A stretch of DNA of 64,000 bases from an uncultured SAR86 cluster bacterium (GCA_902602595.1 CACKRJ010000001.1:124001-188000), one strand, 5' to 3'; shown: positions 35,909 through 44,401, counted from the first letter of the stretch. Program-made: numbers and translations. The notes: generated by a model from the sequence alone, not told the origin.

Positions 35909-37382
35909 TAAGCAGTTTTATCCTTTTTTTATTGTGCATAAATTGAATTTTAGGGGCAGAATTTATAAACGCAATTGATTGATCAACCCCATAAGCATCC
36001 CATTCTATTAAATCTGATGAAGGAGAACCAGTTTTTGCAAACTGAGTCCAAGAGACTTGAAAAAAATTTGAAATTTTTTGAGCTTCTTTTGAGCAAAAAT
36101 CTTTGAAAGTCTTTTTCAAAGCTGAGCCAAAAACATATGGAAGCTCACTTGCATGATAAGCTCCTAATTTACCATCCAAGACAGGGCTTGGCTCATTAAA
36201 AAAATAGCCATAAGCATTATCTTGATGTTGCTCCAATAGTTCCAATGCATGAATTCCAAATGTCCAATCAGTCATAATATTTGATAGCGCATGCTTATAT
36301 TGATCATCTGATGCACCTTTGGGTAAATAATTATCAGCGATTTTATCAACAGCCTCTTTTGTGAATAATTTGTTTAACCTTTTATAAAAACTATCTTTGT
36401 TTAAATTTAGATAATATGGTTCAAATTCTGACCAAAGCCTATATTCATCTGCGGTTGTTCCAACTATTAATTTGATTGGTGAATCTTGAAAATTTTTTAT
36501 GGGATTTAAAGGTAAGAAATTTCCATCTGCAATTGGCGCAAATCCTATTTCTGGTGAAAGCCACTTTCCACTTGCAATCATCGTATGTTTTATAGCAGAT
36601 GCAAGTGAAGTTATTTGGTTGTGATCAAGTAATAACAAATCATTAATTTTTATTCCATTATCATTTGCGGTTTTAAGGAATAACTCACCCCATTGATTTC
36701 CCCTCTCTATATCAAAATATGCATTCATTCCTCCGCTTTGACAGATAGCTTTTGAAAATAAATCGCCTGTTGGGCTTATTGAAGATTGCAATGCAACACT
36801 CCAAGCTCCAGCAGATTCTCCAAAAATAGTGATGTTTTCAGGATCCCCTCCAAACTCAGAAATATTTTCTTTTACCCACTCTATTGCTAACTTTTGATCC
36901 ATTAAACCCTCATTACCTGTAGATTTAATTTCACCATTTGAGACTTCGTCTAGCTTTAAGAATCCGAATGGTCCTAAGCGATAGTTAATTGTAACTAATA
37001 CAATTTCATGAAGAGGAAGAGAATCAAGATCGTAGATAACTGAATTAGATGAGCCAGTAATGTATGCCCCTCCATGAATCCAAACCATCACTGGCATATT
37101 GCCATTTGTATTTTGCGAGGCAATGTTTAGAGACAAACAATCCACTGATTCATCTGGCATGTTTTGATCAGTTAAAAAAGAATTTCGATAAATTGTTTGA
37201 GGTGCACTAAACCCTTTTTTAGTAGCATCAAAAGATATTTCAGAATCAATTTTTTCAGGTGCCTGCCACTGCGTTTTGTTGGTTAAGGGTTTTGCAAAAG
37301 GAATGCCATAAAAAAAATTTATGCCATTATCAATGAGGCCAGTAAATTTTCCTGCACTACAGTGAACATTTATATATGACAT
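35889..37382 (-). CDS. Type-B carboxylesterase, cytoplasmic type
   Basis: 497 residues without a signal peptide. Family landmarks: oxyanion loop WIHGGAYITG, nucleophile Ser190 in FGESAGAWS, Glu in TTADEYRLW, and His in GAYHASELPYVFG. It is the first gene of the esterase-esterase-DUF3604 operon. The pair may hydrolyse related esters on both sides of the inner membrane, since the second copy has a lipoprotein signal and this one has none. It is divergent, with a 184-base gap containing two palindromes, from a flavin monooxygenase gene. Confidence 0.9.
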   Translation of the reverse strand: MSYINVHCSAGKFTGLIDNGINFFYGIPFAKPLTNKTQWQAPEKIDSEISFDATKKGFSAPQTIYRNSFLTDQNMPDESVDCLSLNIASQNTNGNMPVMVWIHGGAYITGSSNSVIYDLDSLPLHEIVLVTINYRLGPFGFLKLDEVSNGEIKSTGNEGLMDQKLAIEWVKENISEFGGDPENITIFGESAGAWSVALQSSISPTGDLFSKAICQSGGMNAYFDIERGNQWGELFLKTANDNGIKINDLLLLDHNQITSLASAIKHTMIASGKWLSPEIGFAPIADGNFLPLNPIKNFQDSPIKLIVGTTADEYRLWSEFEPYYLNLNKDSFYKRLNKLFTKEAVDKIADNYLPKGASDDQYKHALSNIMTDWTFGIHALELLEQHQDNAYGYFFNEPSPVLDGKLGAYHASELPYVFGSALKKTFKDFCSKEAQKISNFFQVSWTQFAKTGSPSSDLIEWDAYGVDQSIAFINSAPKIQFMHNKKRIKLLNDSKTN

Positions 37383-37508
37383 CGAACAATTATAGAGGCA
37401 TATAGTAAAAAATTTTCAAATGCGCAGTATTGAACACAAATGTGCTCATAAAAATTAATGCTTATAGTATTAATCGTAAAAATAGTTATAAAAAATATGA
37501 ATTATTAT

Positions 37509-37519
37509 GTTGAATCAAC
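37509..37519. promoter_or_regulatory. Palindrome, possible operator upstream of the monooxygenase
   Basis: GTTGAATCAAC is a perfect 11-base palindrome about 48 bases upstream of the monooxygenase start, in the divergent gap with the esterase operon. A regulator site is plausible; there is no further support. Confidence 0.3.
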
Positions 37520-37533
37520 AAAGTATTAATGGA

Positions 37534-37544
37534 ATCATTATGAT
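37534..37544. promoter_or_regulatory. Second palindrome, possible operator
   Basis: ATCATTATGAT is a perfect 11-base palindrome located 14 bases downstream of the first one and 22 bases before the monooxygenase ATG. Being so close to the start, a bound protein would probably repress. Confidence 0.3.
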
Positions 37545-37566
37545 CAGTATATAAAAGAGGTGAAAA

Positions 37567-38775
37567 ATGGCATTAGCAACAGCAACAACTTTTAAAGAAA
37601 GAACAAATCTTGACCTACACAACGAAATGATCAAAAAGGCTGAAGATCTTATTCCTCTTCTCAAGAAAAGATCTGAATCTGCAAACGCTGATCGAAGAAT
37701 TCCAAAAGAAACTATTCAAGACATGAAAGATGCTGGATTTTTTAAAATTTTACAACCTAAGCAATATGGTGGGCATGAATTAGATCCACACACTTTTTCA
37801 GAAGTCCAATTAAGAATTGCACAGGGCTGTATGTCTACTGCATGGGTCTTAGGTGTTGTTGGTATCCATCCTTTTCAACTTGCTCTTTATGATGATAAGG
37901 CTCAACAAGAGGTTTGGGGCAAAGACGATAACACTCTTGCTTCATCTTCTTATGCTCCCATGGGTCAGGTTACTCCTGTTGAGGGAGGATTTAAATTCTC
38001 AGGTCATTGGCAATGGTCCAGTGGCTCAGAGCATTGTGATTGGGCATTACTAGGTGGCTTAATATTTCCACCTGAGGGAGGTGCTCCAGAATATAGAACC
38101 TTTCTAATCCCAAAGAGTGATTATGAAATTAAAGATACTTGGTACTCAATGGGTTTAAAGGCAACAGGTAGTCAAGATATACATGTAAATGATGTTTTTG
38201 TCCCAGAGTATCGTACTCATAAGCAGTCTGACGGATTCAATCTTACCAATCCAGGTTATGAAGTAAATAAAAATGATTTGTATAAAATACCTTGGGGCCA
38301 GTTATTTGTAAGAGCTGTGTCTACTCCAGCGATTGGTGCTACAAAAAAAATGTTAGAACTTTTTATAGAGGGTGCCAACAATAAAGCCTCTAGCGATCCC
38401 TCAAAACTGGCCGGTGATACGCATACTCAATCAATTGTCGCAGAGGCGTCTGCAAAACTTGATGCTATTGAAACTGTTATGTTCAGAAATTACGATGTCA
38501 TGGTTGATCAGGCTGGCAACCAAGGCGGCATCCCTATGATTGATAGAGTAAAATTTAGGTATGATGCTTCATTAGTGATTGAAAAGTGTCTTGAGGTAGT
38601 TGATACATTATTTTCAAACGCAGGTGGTGGCGCAGTATTTGCTGGCAGTGATATTCAAAAAATATTCTTAGATGTTCACACATCGAGAGCGCATGTTGCT
38701 AATAACCCTGTAAGTTTTTCAAGAAACTATGGAGCCATGCAGCTTGGAGTAGAAAATACAGATTATTTTGTATAA
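37567..38775 (+). CDS. Acyl-CoA-dehydrogenase-fold flavin monooxygenase (HsaA/HpaH-like, group D)
   Basis: 402 residues. AGAGGTG precedes the ATG at ideal spacing. The sequence follows the acyl-CoA dehydrogenase fold (LKKRSESANADRRIPKETIQDM, MSTAWVLGVVGIHPFQ, FSGHWQWSSGSEHCDWALLGG) but lacks the acyl-CoA dehydrogenase catalytic Glu region. This is the pattern of two-component aromatic hydroxylases such as HsaA and p-hydroxyphenylacetate hydroxylase. Those enzymes need a separate flavin reductase; none is seen here. An SDR (convergent, 3-base gap) and an LLM flavoenzyme lie next door. Substrate likely a cyclic or aromatic compound, unproven. Confidence 0.82.
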   Translation: MALATATTFKERTNLDLHNEMIKKAEDLIPLLKKRSESANADRRIPKETIQDMKDAGFFKILQPKQYGGHELDPHTFSEVQLRIAQGCMSTAWVLGVVGIHPFQLALYDDKAQQEVWGKDDNTLASSSYAPMGQVTPVEGGFKFSGHWQWSSGSEHCDWALLGGLIFPPEGGAPEYRTFLIPKSDYEIKDTWYSMGLKATGSQDIHVNDVFVPEYRTHKQSDGFNLTNPGYEVNKNDLYKIPWGQLFVRAVSTPAIGATKKMLELFIEGANNKASSDPSKLAGDTHTQSIVAEASAKLDAIETVMFRNYDVMVDQAGNQGGIPMIDRVKFRYDASLVIEKCLEVVDTLFSNAGGGAVFAGSDIQKIFLDVHTSRAHVANNPVSFSRNYGAMQLGVENTDYFV

Positions 38776-38778
38776 GTC

Positions 38779-39543
38779 CTAGAGATGGTAACCACCATCT
38801 ACCGGTATACAGTGGCCCGTAATGTAACCTCCTTTGCTTGAGGCTAAAAATACAGCTGTGTCAGCAACCTCTTTTGGAAGTCCAAATCTCTTAATAGCAA
38901 GTGTATTCATTACAGCTTCGTGCCATGCATCATCAAAAAAGGTATCTTCTTCCTCTCTTAATCTATGAAATATCCCTGTTTCAATGATTCCAAGCGCGAT
39001 TGAATTTGCTCTTACTCCATTAGCACCCTCTTCTTTTGCAATACCCTTTAATACATGCTCAATGGTTGCTTTTGGAGCAACTGAAAGAATGTCTCCTGGA
39101 GGGTATTTAAATAATCCTGCTGAGCTTATAAAAACAATAGAGCCTTTAGATTTACGAAGGTAGGGTAATCCAAATTTTATTAGATTAAAAAAACCATTTA
39201 TGTCAGCATCTATAACTCCTTTCCATAAATCAATATCAATTTCTCCAATAAACTTTTGCGGTATGTCAAACCCAGCCGCATTAACAAGTGTGTTAATAGA
39301 GTTATAATCATTAGCTACTTTTGCAAAGGTTTCCTCTACAGATTTAGAATCGCTGTTATCTAATTGATACATCTTTACATCAGCATTGATGTCATTGACT
39401 AAATCAATAGCAGCTTGTTCATTTTTAAAATAAGTAATAGCTACTTTTGCACCAGAGTTTGCAAACTCTTTTGCACATAATGAGCCAATGCCTCCACTGC
39501 CTCCAACAATCAGAACACATCCATTTTCAAAATTTTTGTCCAT
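38779..39543 (-). CDS. Short-chain dehydrogenase/reductase lacking the catalytic Tyr
   Basis: 254 residues with AGAGGT before the ATG. The nucleotide motif is GGSGGIGS (residues 14-21) and LVNAAG occurs at 86-91. Ser141 and Lys158 of the active site are in place, but the residue four before Lys, normally Tyr, is Ser154 (ILSVAPKAT). The C-terminus ends TGHCIPVDGGYHL as in classical SDRs. Either the enzyme uses another residue, such as Tyr147, or it is not a standard oxidoreductase. Divergent from the LLM gene by 62 bases. Confidence 0.88.
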   Translation of the reverse strand: MDKNFENGCVLIVGGSGGIGSLCAKEFANSGAKVAITYFKNEQAAIDLVNDINADVKMYQLDNSDSKSVEETFAKVANDYNSINTLVNAAGFDIPQKFIGEIDIDLWKGVIDADINGFFNLIKFGLPYLRKSKGSIVFISSAGLFKYPPGDILSVAPKATIEHVLKGIAKEEGANGVRANSIALGIIETGIFHRLREEEDTFFDDAWHEAVMNTLAIKRFGLPKEVADTAVFLASSKGGYITGHCIPVDGGYHL

Positions 39544-39605
39544 TTTTTTTACCTCTTTTGCTATTATATTGTTTCTTTAATAATTAACAAAAAGGTAGGG
39601 AATTT

Positions 39606-40484
39606 ATGCGTTTTTCATATCATCCAACTATGTGCGATCCATCATTTTATTTGGAACTTGGTAAAGCTGCTGAGGCTGCAGGCTTTAATGCAATTACATT
39701 CCCAGACAGTATCTGCTATCCCAAAGAATGCGATTCAACATATCCATATAATGATGATGGAAGCAGAGAATTTCTAGACGGCGTTCCTTTCTTGGAACCA
39801 TTTTCTATTATTCCAGCTATCGCAGCTGTTACAGAAAAGCTGGAATTTTCAACATCTGTTTATAAGCTCGCTCCCAGGCAAGCTGTAACAACAGCTAAAT
39901 TTGTTACTACCCTGGGTGTTATGACAAATAATAGATTCCATTTTGGAGTTGGAGTAAGCCCTTGGTATGAGGATTTCCTTGCCACAGGAGAGCGATGGGA
40001 AAAGAGAGGCAAAAGAATGGACGAGCAAATTGATATTCTTAAAGGGTTAATGAACGGAGAATACTTCTCTTATAAAGGAGAATTTTATGATATTCCAGAA
40101 CTAAAGCTTTGCCCTACACCCACAAAACCAGTGCCTATATTAATTGGGGGTCACTCAAAGCTTGCTTTAAAAAGAGCTGCGAGAGTTGGAGATGGCTGGA
40201 TAAGTGCAGGGTTAAGTTTAGAGGAAACAAAAACTCTTATTGATCAGATAAATGAGTACAGAGATGAATTTGGAACATTGGATCATCCAAACTATCAATT
40301 CCAAGTGATGGGAGAAGCGGCCTATTCACCAGAGGGGATAAAAGAACTCGAAGCACTGGGTGCAACTGAAGTCATAGTAGCTTTTAGAAACGCTTATGAA
40401 GGCGGGCCCGATGAAAGGACTCTAGAGGGCATGATAGCTGAAATCAATTGGTATGCTGAGGAAGTGATTAATAAATCTAATTAA
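39606..40484 (+). CDS. LLM-class flavin/F420-dependent oxidoreductase
   Basis: 292 residues of the luciferase-like monooxygenase TIM barrel. Recognisable blocks are GKAAEAAGFNAITFPD, LEFSTSVYKLAPRQAVTTAK, HFGVGVSPWYEDFLATG, RGKRMDEQIDILKGL and PILIGGHSKLALKRAARVGDGW. Members use FMN or F420 to oxidise or reduce small organics. AAGGTAGGG is a ribosome site eleven bases upstream. Next to an SDR and an acyl-CoA-dehydrogenase-fold monooxygenase it may belong to a catabolic set; substrate unknown. Confidence 0.9.
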   Translation: MRFSYHPTMCDPSFYLELGKAAEAAGFNAITFPDSICYPKECDSTYPYNDDGSREFLDGVPFLEPFSIIPAIAAVTEKLEFSTSVYKLAPRQAVTTAKFVTTLGVMTNNRFHFGVGVSPWYEDFLATGERWEKRGKRMDEQIDILKGLMNGEYFSYKGEFYDIPELKLCPTPTKPVPILIGGHSKLALKRAARVGDGWISAGLSLEETKTLIDQINEYRDEFGTLDHPNYQFQVMGEAAYSPEGIKELEALGATEVIVAFRNAYEGGPDERTLEGMIAEINWYAEEVINKSN

Positions 40485-40486
40485 AA

Positions 40487-40563
40487 TGGTCGGGATGGCC
40501 GGATTTGAACCGACGACCACCTCACCCCCAGCGAGGTGCGCTACCAGGCTGCGCTACATCCCG
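40487..40563 (-). tRNA. tRNA-Pro, anticodon GGG
   Basis: The reverse strand folds into a complete 77-base cloverleaf. The acceptor CGGGATG pairs perfectly with CATCCCG, discriminator A, and an encoded CCA follows. The D-arm carries GCGCAGCCTGGTAGCGC. The anticodon stem is CCTCG/TGAGG with a closing G-U, and loop CTGGGGG gives anticodon GGG. The T-loop is TTCGAAT. It decodes CCC and CCU. It lies only two bases from the convergent LLM stop. Confidence 0.97.
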
Positions 40564-40652
40564 AAAATAAATGAATTTTACATTCATATTAAATTAGAAA
40601 ATACTCTCAAATAAAAAATTAATAAAAAGTTATGCTTTTTTAAAAAACCTTG

Positions 40653-40658
40653 TATAAT
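40653..40658 (+). promoter_or_regulatory. Candidate -10 element in the tRNA to yjbE-like gap
   Basis: TATAAT on the plus strand lies 183 bases before the secreted-protein gene, with only a poor -35 (TTATGC) at 17 bases. The 277-base gap it sits in is the longest gene-free stretch here; otherwise it is AT-rich with two small hairpins. Weak support. Confidence 0.3.
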
Positions 40659-40694
40659 CAATTTTTTAATTTTTGGGCTAGATTTAATTAATCC

Positions 40695-40717
40695 ACTCAA
40701 AAATGTTGAGTTTTTTG
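40695..40717 (+). terminator. Weak hairpin with T-run
   Basis: ACTCAA and TTGAGT pair around a 5-base loop, followed by TTTTTG. It could end LLM-gene transcripts that read through the antisense tRNA, or act as an attenuator for the downstream gene. The stem is short and AT-rich, so support is weak. Confidence 0.3.
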
Positions 40718-40840
40718 TTAAAATAGATAAAACTGTACCAACTTAAAAATTGTACAAATACAAAAAAAATTGAAAATAGTTAACAATATATAGATATTAA
40801 GGCATAATAATTTAATTAAACATAGGAATGGTGACCGAAT

Positions 40841-41578
40841 ATGGCAAAACTAAAAAATAATTTAGGCAGATTTTTCACTCTATTGGTAGCAACCTTTACA
40901 GGTTTTTCATCAACATCAGCCTTTGCTGATGATGAGCCCAAAGCTGCAGGAGAGGAAGCAGCTGAAAAAGCATCAGGATCTTTGAGTGCCGGAGCTATAG
41001 CCGCAGCAGTAGCTGCTGCAGCCGCTATTGCAGCTGCATCTGATTCAGGAAGTGGAAAAGTTGCAGTACCAGCACCTACACCAGCTCCTACACCAGCACC
41101 TACACCAGCACCTACACCAGCCCCTACACCAGCACCTACACCAGCTCCTACAGTGATTGAGGAATATGAGTTCACAGAGGAGATTGAAGTTGTTGTTGAA
41201 GAGCAGGTTACTAGTGAAGTTGCTCAAACTGTAAATACTACTAGCAGCACAAATTCAACAACAAGTACTGCAACAGGCGCAACAAATGTTACTGATGAAT
41301 TTGGAGATCCACTTTACGAAATAACACAAGTTGGAGCAACAGCTACTGATGCTGATAACCCTACAGGAACTGCTACAACTTCAGTAACAGACGCAGGTCT
41401 AACTGGAAACGACTTTGTAGATAGCTCACTGTTAACTGTTACAGCTACTGGAATGGCAGACCTGGTTATTGAGGTTGAGACTACTGAAGAGATCACAATT
41501 AATGTACCAGTTGAGAACACTGTTACATCAACAGCAACAGCAACTCAAACCGCAACAGGCACAAGAGTCCAGGAATAA
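40841..41578 (+). CDS. Secreted Ala/Pro/Thr-rich protein, YjbE/GfcA-like
   Basis: 245 residues. A signal peptide ends at STSAFA. A very Ala-rich segment (SLSAGAIAAAVAAAAAIAAA) is followed by seven Pro-Ala-Pro-Thr repeats, then an acidic stretch (EEYEFTEEIEVVVEEQ) and a long Thr/Ser/Ala-rich tail. The order signal, small Ala/Gly block, Thr-rich tail recalls E. coli YjbE and GfcA, small partners of YjbF/YjbH. Genes for YjbF and YjbH relatives lie just downstream in convergent orientation. It is much longer than those proteins, so homology is only suggested. It ends at a strong terminator. Role in exopolysaccharide export inferred. Confidence 0.6.
   Translation: MAKLKNNLGRFFTLLVATFTGFSSTSAFADDEPKAAGEEAAEKASGSLSAGAIAAAVAAAAAIAAASDSGSGKVAVPAPTPAPTPAPTPAPTPAPTPAPTPAPTVIEEYEFTEEIEVVVEEQVTSEVAQTVNTTSSTNSTTSTATGATNVTDEFGDPLYEITQVGATATDADNPTGTATTSVTDAGLTGNDFVDSSLLTVTATGMADLVIEVETTEEITINVPVENTVTSTATATQTATGTRVQE
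41069..41152 (+). repeat. Seven 12-bp tandem repeats encoding Pro-Ala-Pro-Thr
   Basis: The unit CCAGCNCCTACA recurs seven times without interruption; N varies between A, T and C, always silent. It forms a rigid Pro-rich spacer in the secreted protein and is a likely site for copy-number change by slippage. Confidence 0.95.
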
Positions 41579-41592
41579 ATAAGTTCATAGTT

Positions 41593-41623
41593 AAAAAAAA
41601 CGGGCGTATGCCCGTTTTTTTTG
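41593..41623. terminator. Bidirectional rho-independent terminator
   Basis: A-run, CGGGC, loop GTAT, GCCCG, T-run: a perfect 5-bp GC stem flanked by eight A and eight T, so it works in both directions. It separates the convergent yjbE-like and yjbF-like genes. Confidence 0.9.
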
Positions 41624-41640
41624 CTTAAATTTTCTTGGTC

Positions 41641-42267
41641 CTATTTTATAAAAAAATCAATTCTAATCTTTGGCAAGTTTGGATGAATCTTCTGCTCTGA
41701 TCTTACTAAATTATTGTTCAAATCATAATAGAAATAATTTTTTGCAGACCATTTGATTGATGGAATATAAATCTCATGCATAAGGACATTAGTAATAATT
41801 TCTTCACCCAAGCGCTCAATCAGTTTAACCTCATCCATATTTAAAAAATTATGTGTTATGGGAGTCTTTATTAAATCAGGGCCATAAAGAGAGCCTGTTG
41901 AGGTAAAGGCCTCTGTTGAAGAAAAGTTAATCGATTTAACTATGCCATAATTTATATCTTTCTCTAAACCTAGAGTTTTCACAATGACTCCATTATTTGT
42001 ATAAATTGTTATTCCGTCATTTGATCTCCATTCATAAATACCATCATTTACATAAGCCAAAACAACATTAGCTGCTGGACCTCTTCCAATTTTAATATTT
42101 GCGAAGGAATACTCGGAATCACTATAAGCCTGAGCAGATACATTATCTGATTCAAAACCAAAGAAGTAATCATTAATATAGATTGCTGGATCAGTAAGAA
42201 CAAATGAATTACATGATGAAATTAAAAAAACGGCTGGTAGCATATTAACTTTAGTCATATAAATCAT
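41641..42267 (-). CDS. YjbF/GfcB-family lipoprotein of polysaccharide export
   Basis: 208 residues. Lipobox ISSC with Cys19; the second Met (residue 4) may be the true start. The body shows VVLAYVNDGIYEWRSNDG and IYTNNGVIVKTLGLEKDI, the region conserved in YjbF/GfcB, which works with YjbH/GfcD and a Wza-type channel in group 4 capsule or Yjb polysaccharide secretion. Its start lies inside the end of the yjbH-like gene. A YjbG/GfcC relative is missing from this window. Last gene of the minus-strand locus, ended by the bidirectional terminator. Confidence 0.8.
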   Translation of the reverse strand: MIYMTKVNMLPAVFLISSCNSFVLTDPAIYINDYFFGFESDNVSAQAYSDSEYSFANIKIGRGPAANVVLAYVNDGIYEWRSNDGITIYTNNGVIVKTLGLEKDINYGIVKSINFSSTEAFTSTGSLYGPDLIKTPITHNFLNMDEVKLIERLGEEIITNVLMHEIYIPSIKWSAKNYFYYDLNNNLVRSEQKIHPNLPKIRIDFFIK

Positions 42268-44401
42268 CCCAATTCTTCAAATGATTATAGTAACTGCCAG
42301 AGTGTGTTACACCCCATAGGTCAAATTCATTTGAAATCATAGCCCCACCATCACGAGTGATTGGCCTCAAGCCAAAGCCAGTATATCCAGTGGAATAATT
42401 AGTAAAAAATGATTGAATTGGTATGAAGAAATAAAAACCTTTATCAAAACTTCCTTCACCAAACTCTTCTCTTGAAACATCAGTTACGGTCGCAAAAGCA
42501 CCAATACGGGCTCCATTATCGAATATTCTTGCAAAATTAACGTGCACACCGCTATCCTTGGCAAGGAATTTACCAAATTTAGAGCTAAATAAAACTCCTG
42601 AATTAGGTTCAAAATATAGAAAGTTTAAGTGCCCTGTTATTGTTCTATAGTCCTTAAAACCAAAGAATCCATTAAATTTTCTCCGCTGAACATCCCATAC
42701 CTCTGCCCCAACAGCCCAGTTTTTATCAATAGGCCTATAAAGAACTTCTGAACCAATTCCTCCGAACATCTGCTCTAAATACCCAGCAGTAATCTTAGTA
42801 AATAAATCTTTTCGAGGCTGCATAAAGTAGTTGATTTTAAGATTATCGATTGCAAAATCTTGTGATTGCTTAAGATATTTTACGATATCACTTCTTACGT
42901 GTGGTAAAACACTGTCTGAACCAAGCTTTAACTCTGCCATATTATTAAAAATTCCTTGAGAAGCGCTGGCAGTAATCGTTAGATTCTTTTTAACAATATA
43001 TTCACCTATGAAAGCAAGCCTTATATCACCAAAAAAGAAACCATCTGGACCGCCAATTTGAGTGCGAAGCGCAGGGCCAAACCTATACAGAAATTCAGGC
43101 AGCTCAGCTTTTGGATTAAATGCAAAGTCCTTTGATCGATATTTAATATTTTTAATATTTTCTTTTTGAATAACAGTATTTGGTAAATTATTATCTTTAT
43201 AACGTATATACTTTGATCTATCTATCTCGATAGAATGGCTTCCTAAATTAGCATTCAAATGAATAAGCTCGAATGTAGAGAAGTTCTCCGGCAAAATCTG
43301 ATCAAGAATCATAGAGGCTCTTCCTGTTACTTGCGGATAGCTCATAAACTTAGCTTGAGAATAGGCAACTTTTATGGATTTTCTATCATCTGCTATATTA
43401 GCTGATTGCAAATATATTTGATTATCTGCTAGATTTTTTAATGCTGTTCGATATATATATCTATCATTATCCTTATTAATAATTTTAATTAAATCTGCTT
43501 TATTCTTTGGTATAGGTTTTGGAGGATCATTTTTTTTGAAAAATGGATTTTTATTAGAGTAATTACCTACATAGGAGAAACCAATATTTAGAGTATTTCC
43601 TCTAACATAACCTAGTTTTAGTTGAAAATTATTTGTTACAGGGTATACAAACCCAAAGTTAATATCATCTTTCTGCTTTACCCTGGAATAGCCCTCTTTA
43701 GAATAATCTACTCCATCTTTTTCTATAACAATTCTCGCTCCATTTAGATAGGGCAATCGATATTCAATGCCGCCAAAAATACCTGCCTCGCCTCTAAAGA
43801 ATCTATCGAAACTAAACTCCCCTCCCTCAGTTCCTTTTGTAGCTTCTCTTTCACCATCAAAAGAATCATTAATATATCCCAATGGATTTCTAATAGAATT
43901 ATTAGAGAGCATTCCCCAGCCAATGCCTAAAGTAATATCAAAATTATTGAATTGCTTGGACCCCACAAGGTATTCTGATGAAAAAAGGCCTGTACCAGCA
44001 GCATCTCTGAAGCCCAAAGCAAGAGCTGGCAATATGTTGGTCTCTTTTAATAAACGAAATTTTCCATCAAAACTTTTATCTTTTAGAGATTGATTACCAC
44101 TAAATTCAAAAATATCACTATATAACTCATTATTTATATCAACATATTGATAAGAGGCTTCAAACCAACTAAATGGATACGCAATGATTGAGCCTCTAAA
44201 ATAGGGCTGCATTCTATTCCATGTAAACCCAATTGTTCCTTCCTCATGGAACCTTGCTGAGGGATTTGATAACAAACCAACCGTACCATAATTTGAAAAC
44301 ATTGGTTTTTGATTTGGGTAAATGTAATCAAAGGAAGATGCTAAAACCCCGGAGTTAAAAAAACCTAAAAAAGTAAAAAAGATAAATAATTTACTTTTCA
44401 T
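42251..44401 (-). CDS. YjbH/GfcD-family outer-membrane beta-barrel protein
   Basis: 716 residues with a signal peptide ending VLASS. The opening mature part, YGTVGLLSNPSARFHEEGTI, matches the YjbH-type start (a small TGLINTPSA-like motif), and the rest is alternating beta strands with the family-typical KITAGYLEQMFGGIGSEVLYRP. Relatives form an outer-membrane pore or secretion partner for Yjb/group 4 polysaccharides. It lies between the Wza-like gene (35-base gap) and the YjbF-like lipoprotein (overlap). Confidence 0.88.
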   Translation of the reverse strand: MKSKLFIFFTFLGFFNSGVLASSFDYIYPNQKPMFSNYGTVGLLSNPSARFHEEGTIGFTWNRMQPYFRGSIIAYPFSWFEASYQYVDINNELYSDIFEFSGNQSLKDKSFDGKFRLLKETNILPALALGFRDAAGTGLFSSEYLVGSKQFNNFDITLGIGWGMLSNNSIRNPLGYINDSFDGEREATKGTEGGEFSFDRFFRGEAGIFGGIEYRLPYLNGARIVIEKDGVDYSKEGYSRVKQKDDINFGFVYPVTNNFQLKLGYVRGNTLNIGFSYVGNYSNKNPFFKKNDPPKPIPKNKADLIKIINKDNDRYIYRTALKNLADNQIYLQSANIADDRKSIKVAYSQAKFMSYPQVTGRASMILDQILPENFSTFELIHLNANLGSHSIEIDRSKYIRYKDNNLPNTVIQKENIKNIKYRSKDFAFNPKAELPEFLYRFGPALRTQIGGPDGFFFGDIRLAFIGEYIVKKNLTITASASQGIFNNMAELKLGSDSVLPHVRSDIVKYLKQSQDFAIDNLKINYFMQPRKDLFTKITAGYLEQMFGGIGSEVLYRPIDKNWAVGAEVWDVQRRKFNGFFGFKDYRTITGHLNFLYFEPNSGVLFSSKFGKFLAKDSGVHVNFARIFDNGARIGAFATVTDVSREEFGEGSFDKGFYFFIPIQSFFTNYSTGYTGFGLRPITRDGGAMISNEFDLWGVTHSGSYYNHLKNWDDLYD

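Noticed and set aside
40571-40587. ATGAAT/ATTCAT hairpin just upstream of the tRNA
   Set aside because: Short, all AT except one pair, no T-run, and likely by chance in AT-rich DNA.
41069-41152. CRISPR-like array
   Set aside because: The 12-bp units are directly adjacent without spacers and encode an in-frame protein repeat.
40816-41175. Minus-strand reading frame rich in Val-Gly-Ala-Gly repeats
   Set aside because: It is the antisense image of the Pro-Ala-Pro-Thr repeat region; the plus-strand protein has a signal peptide, upstream spacing and a terminator, while this frame has no ribosome site.
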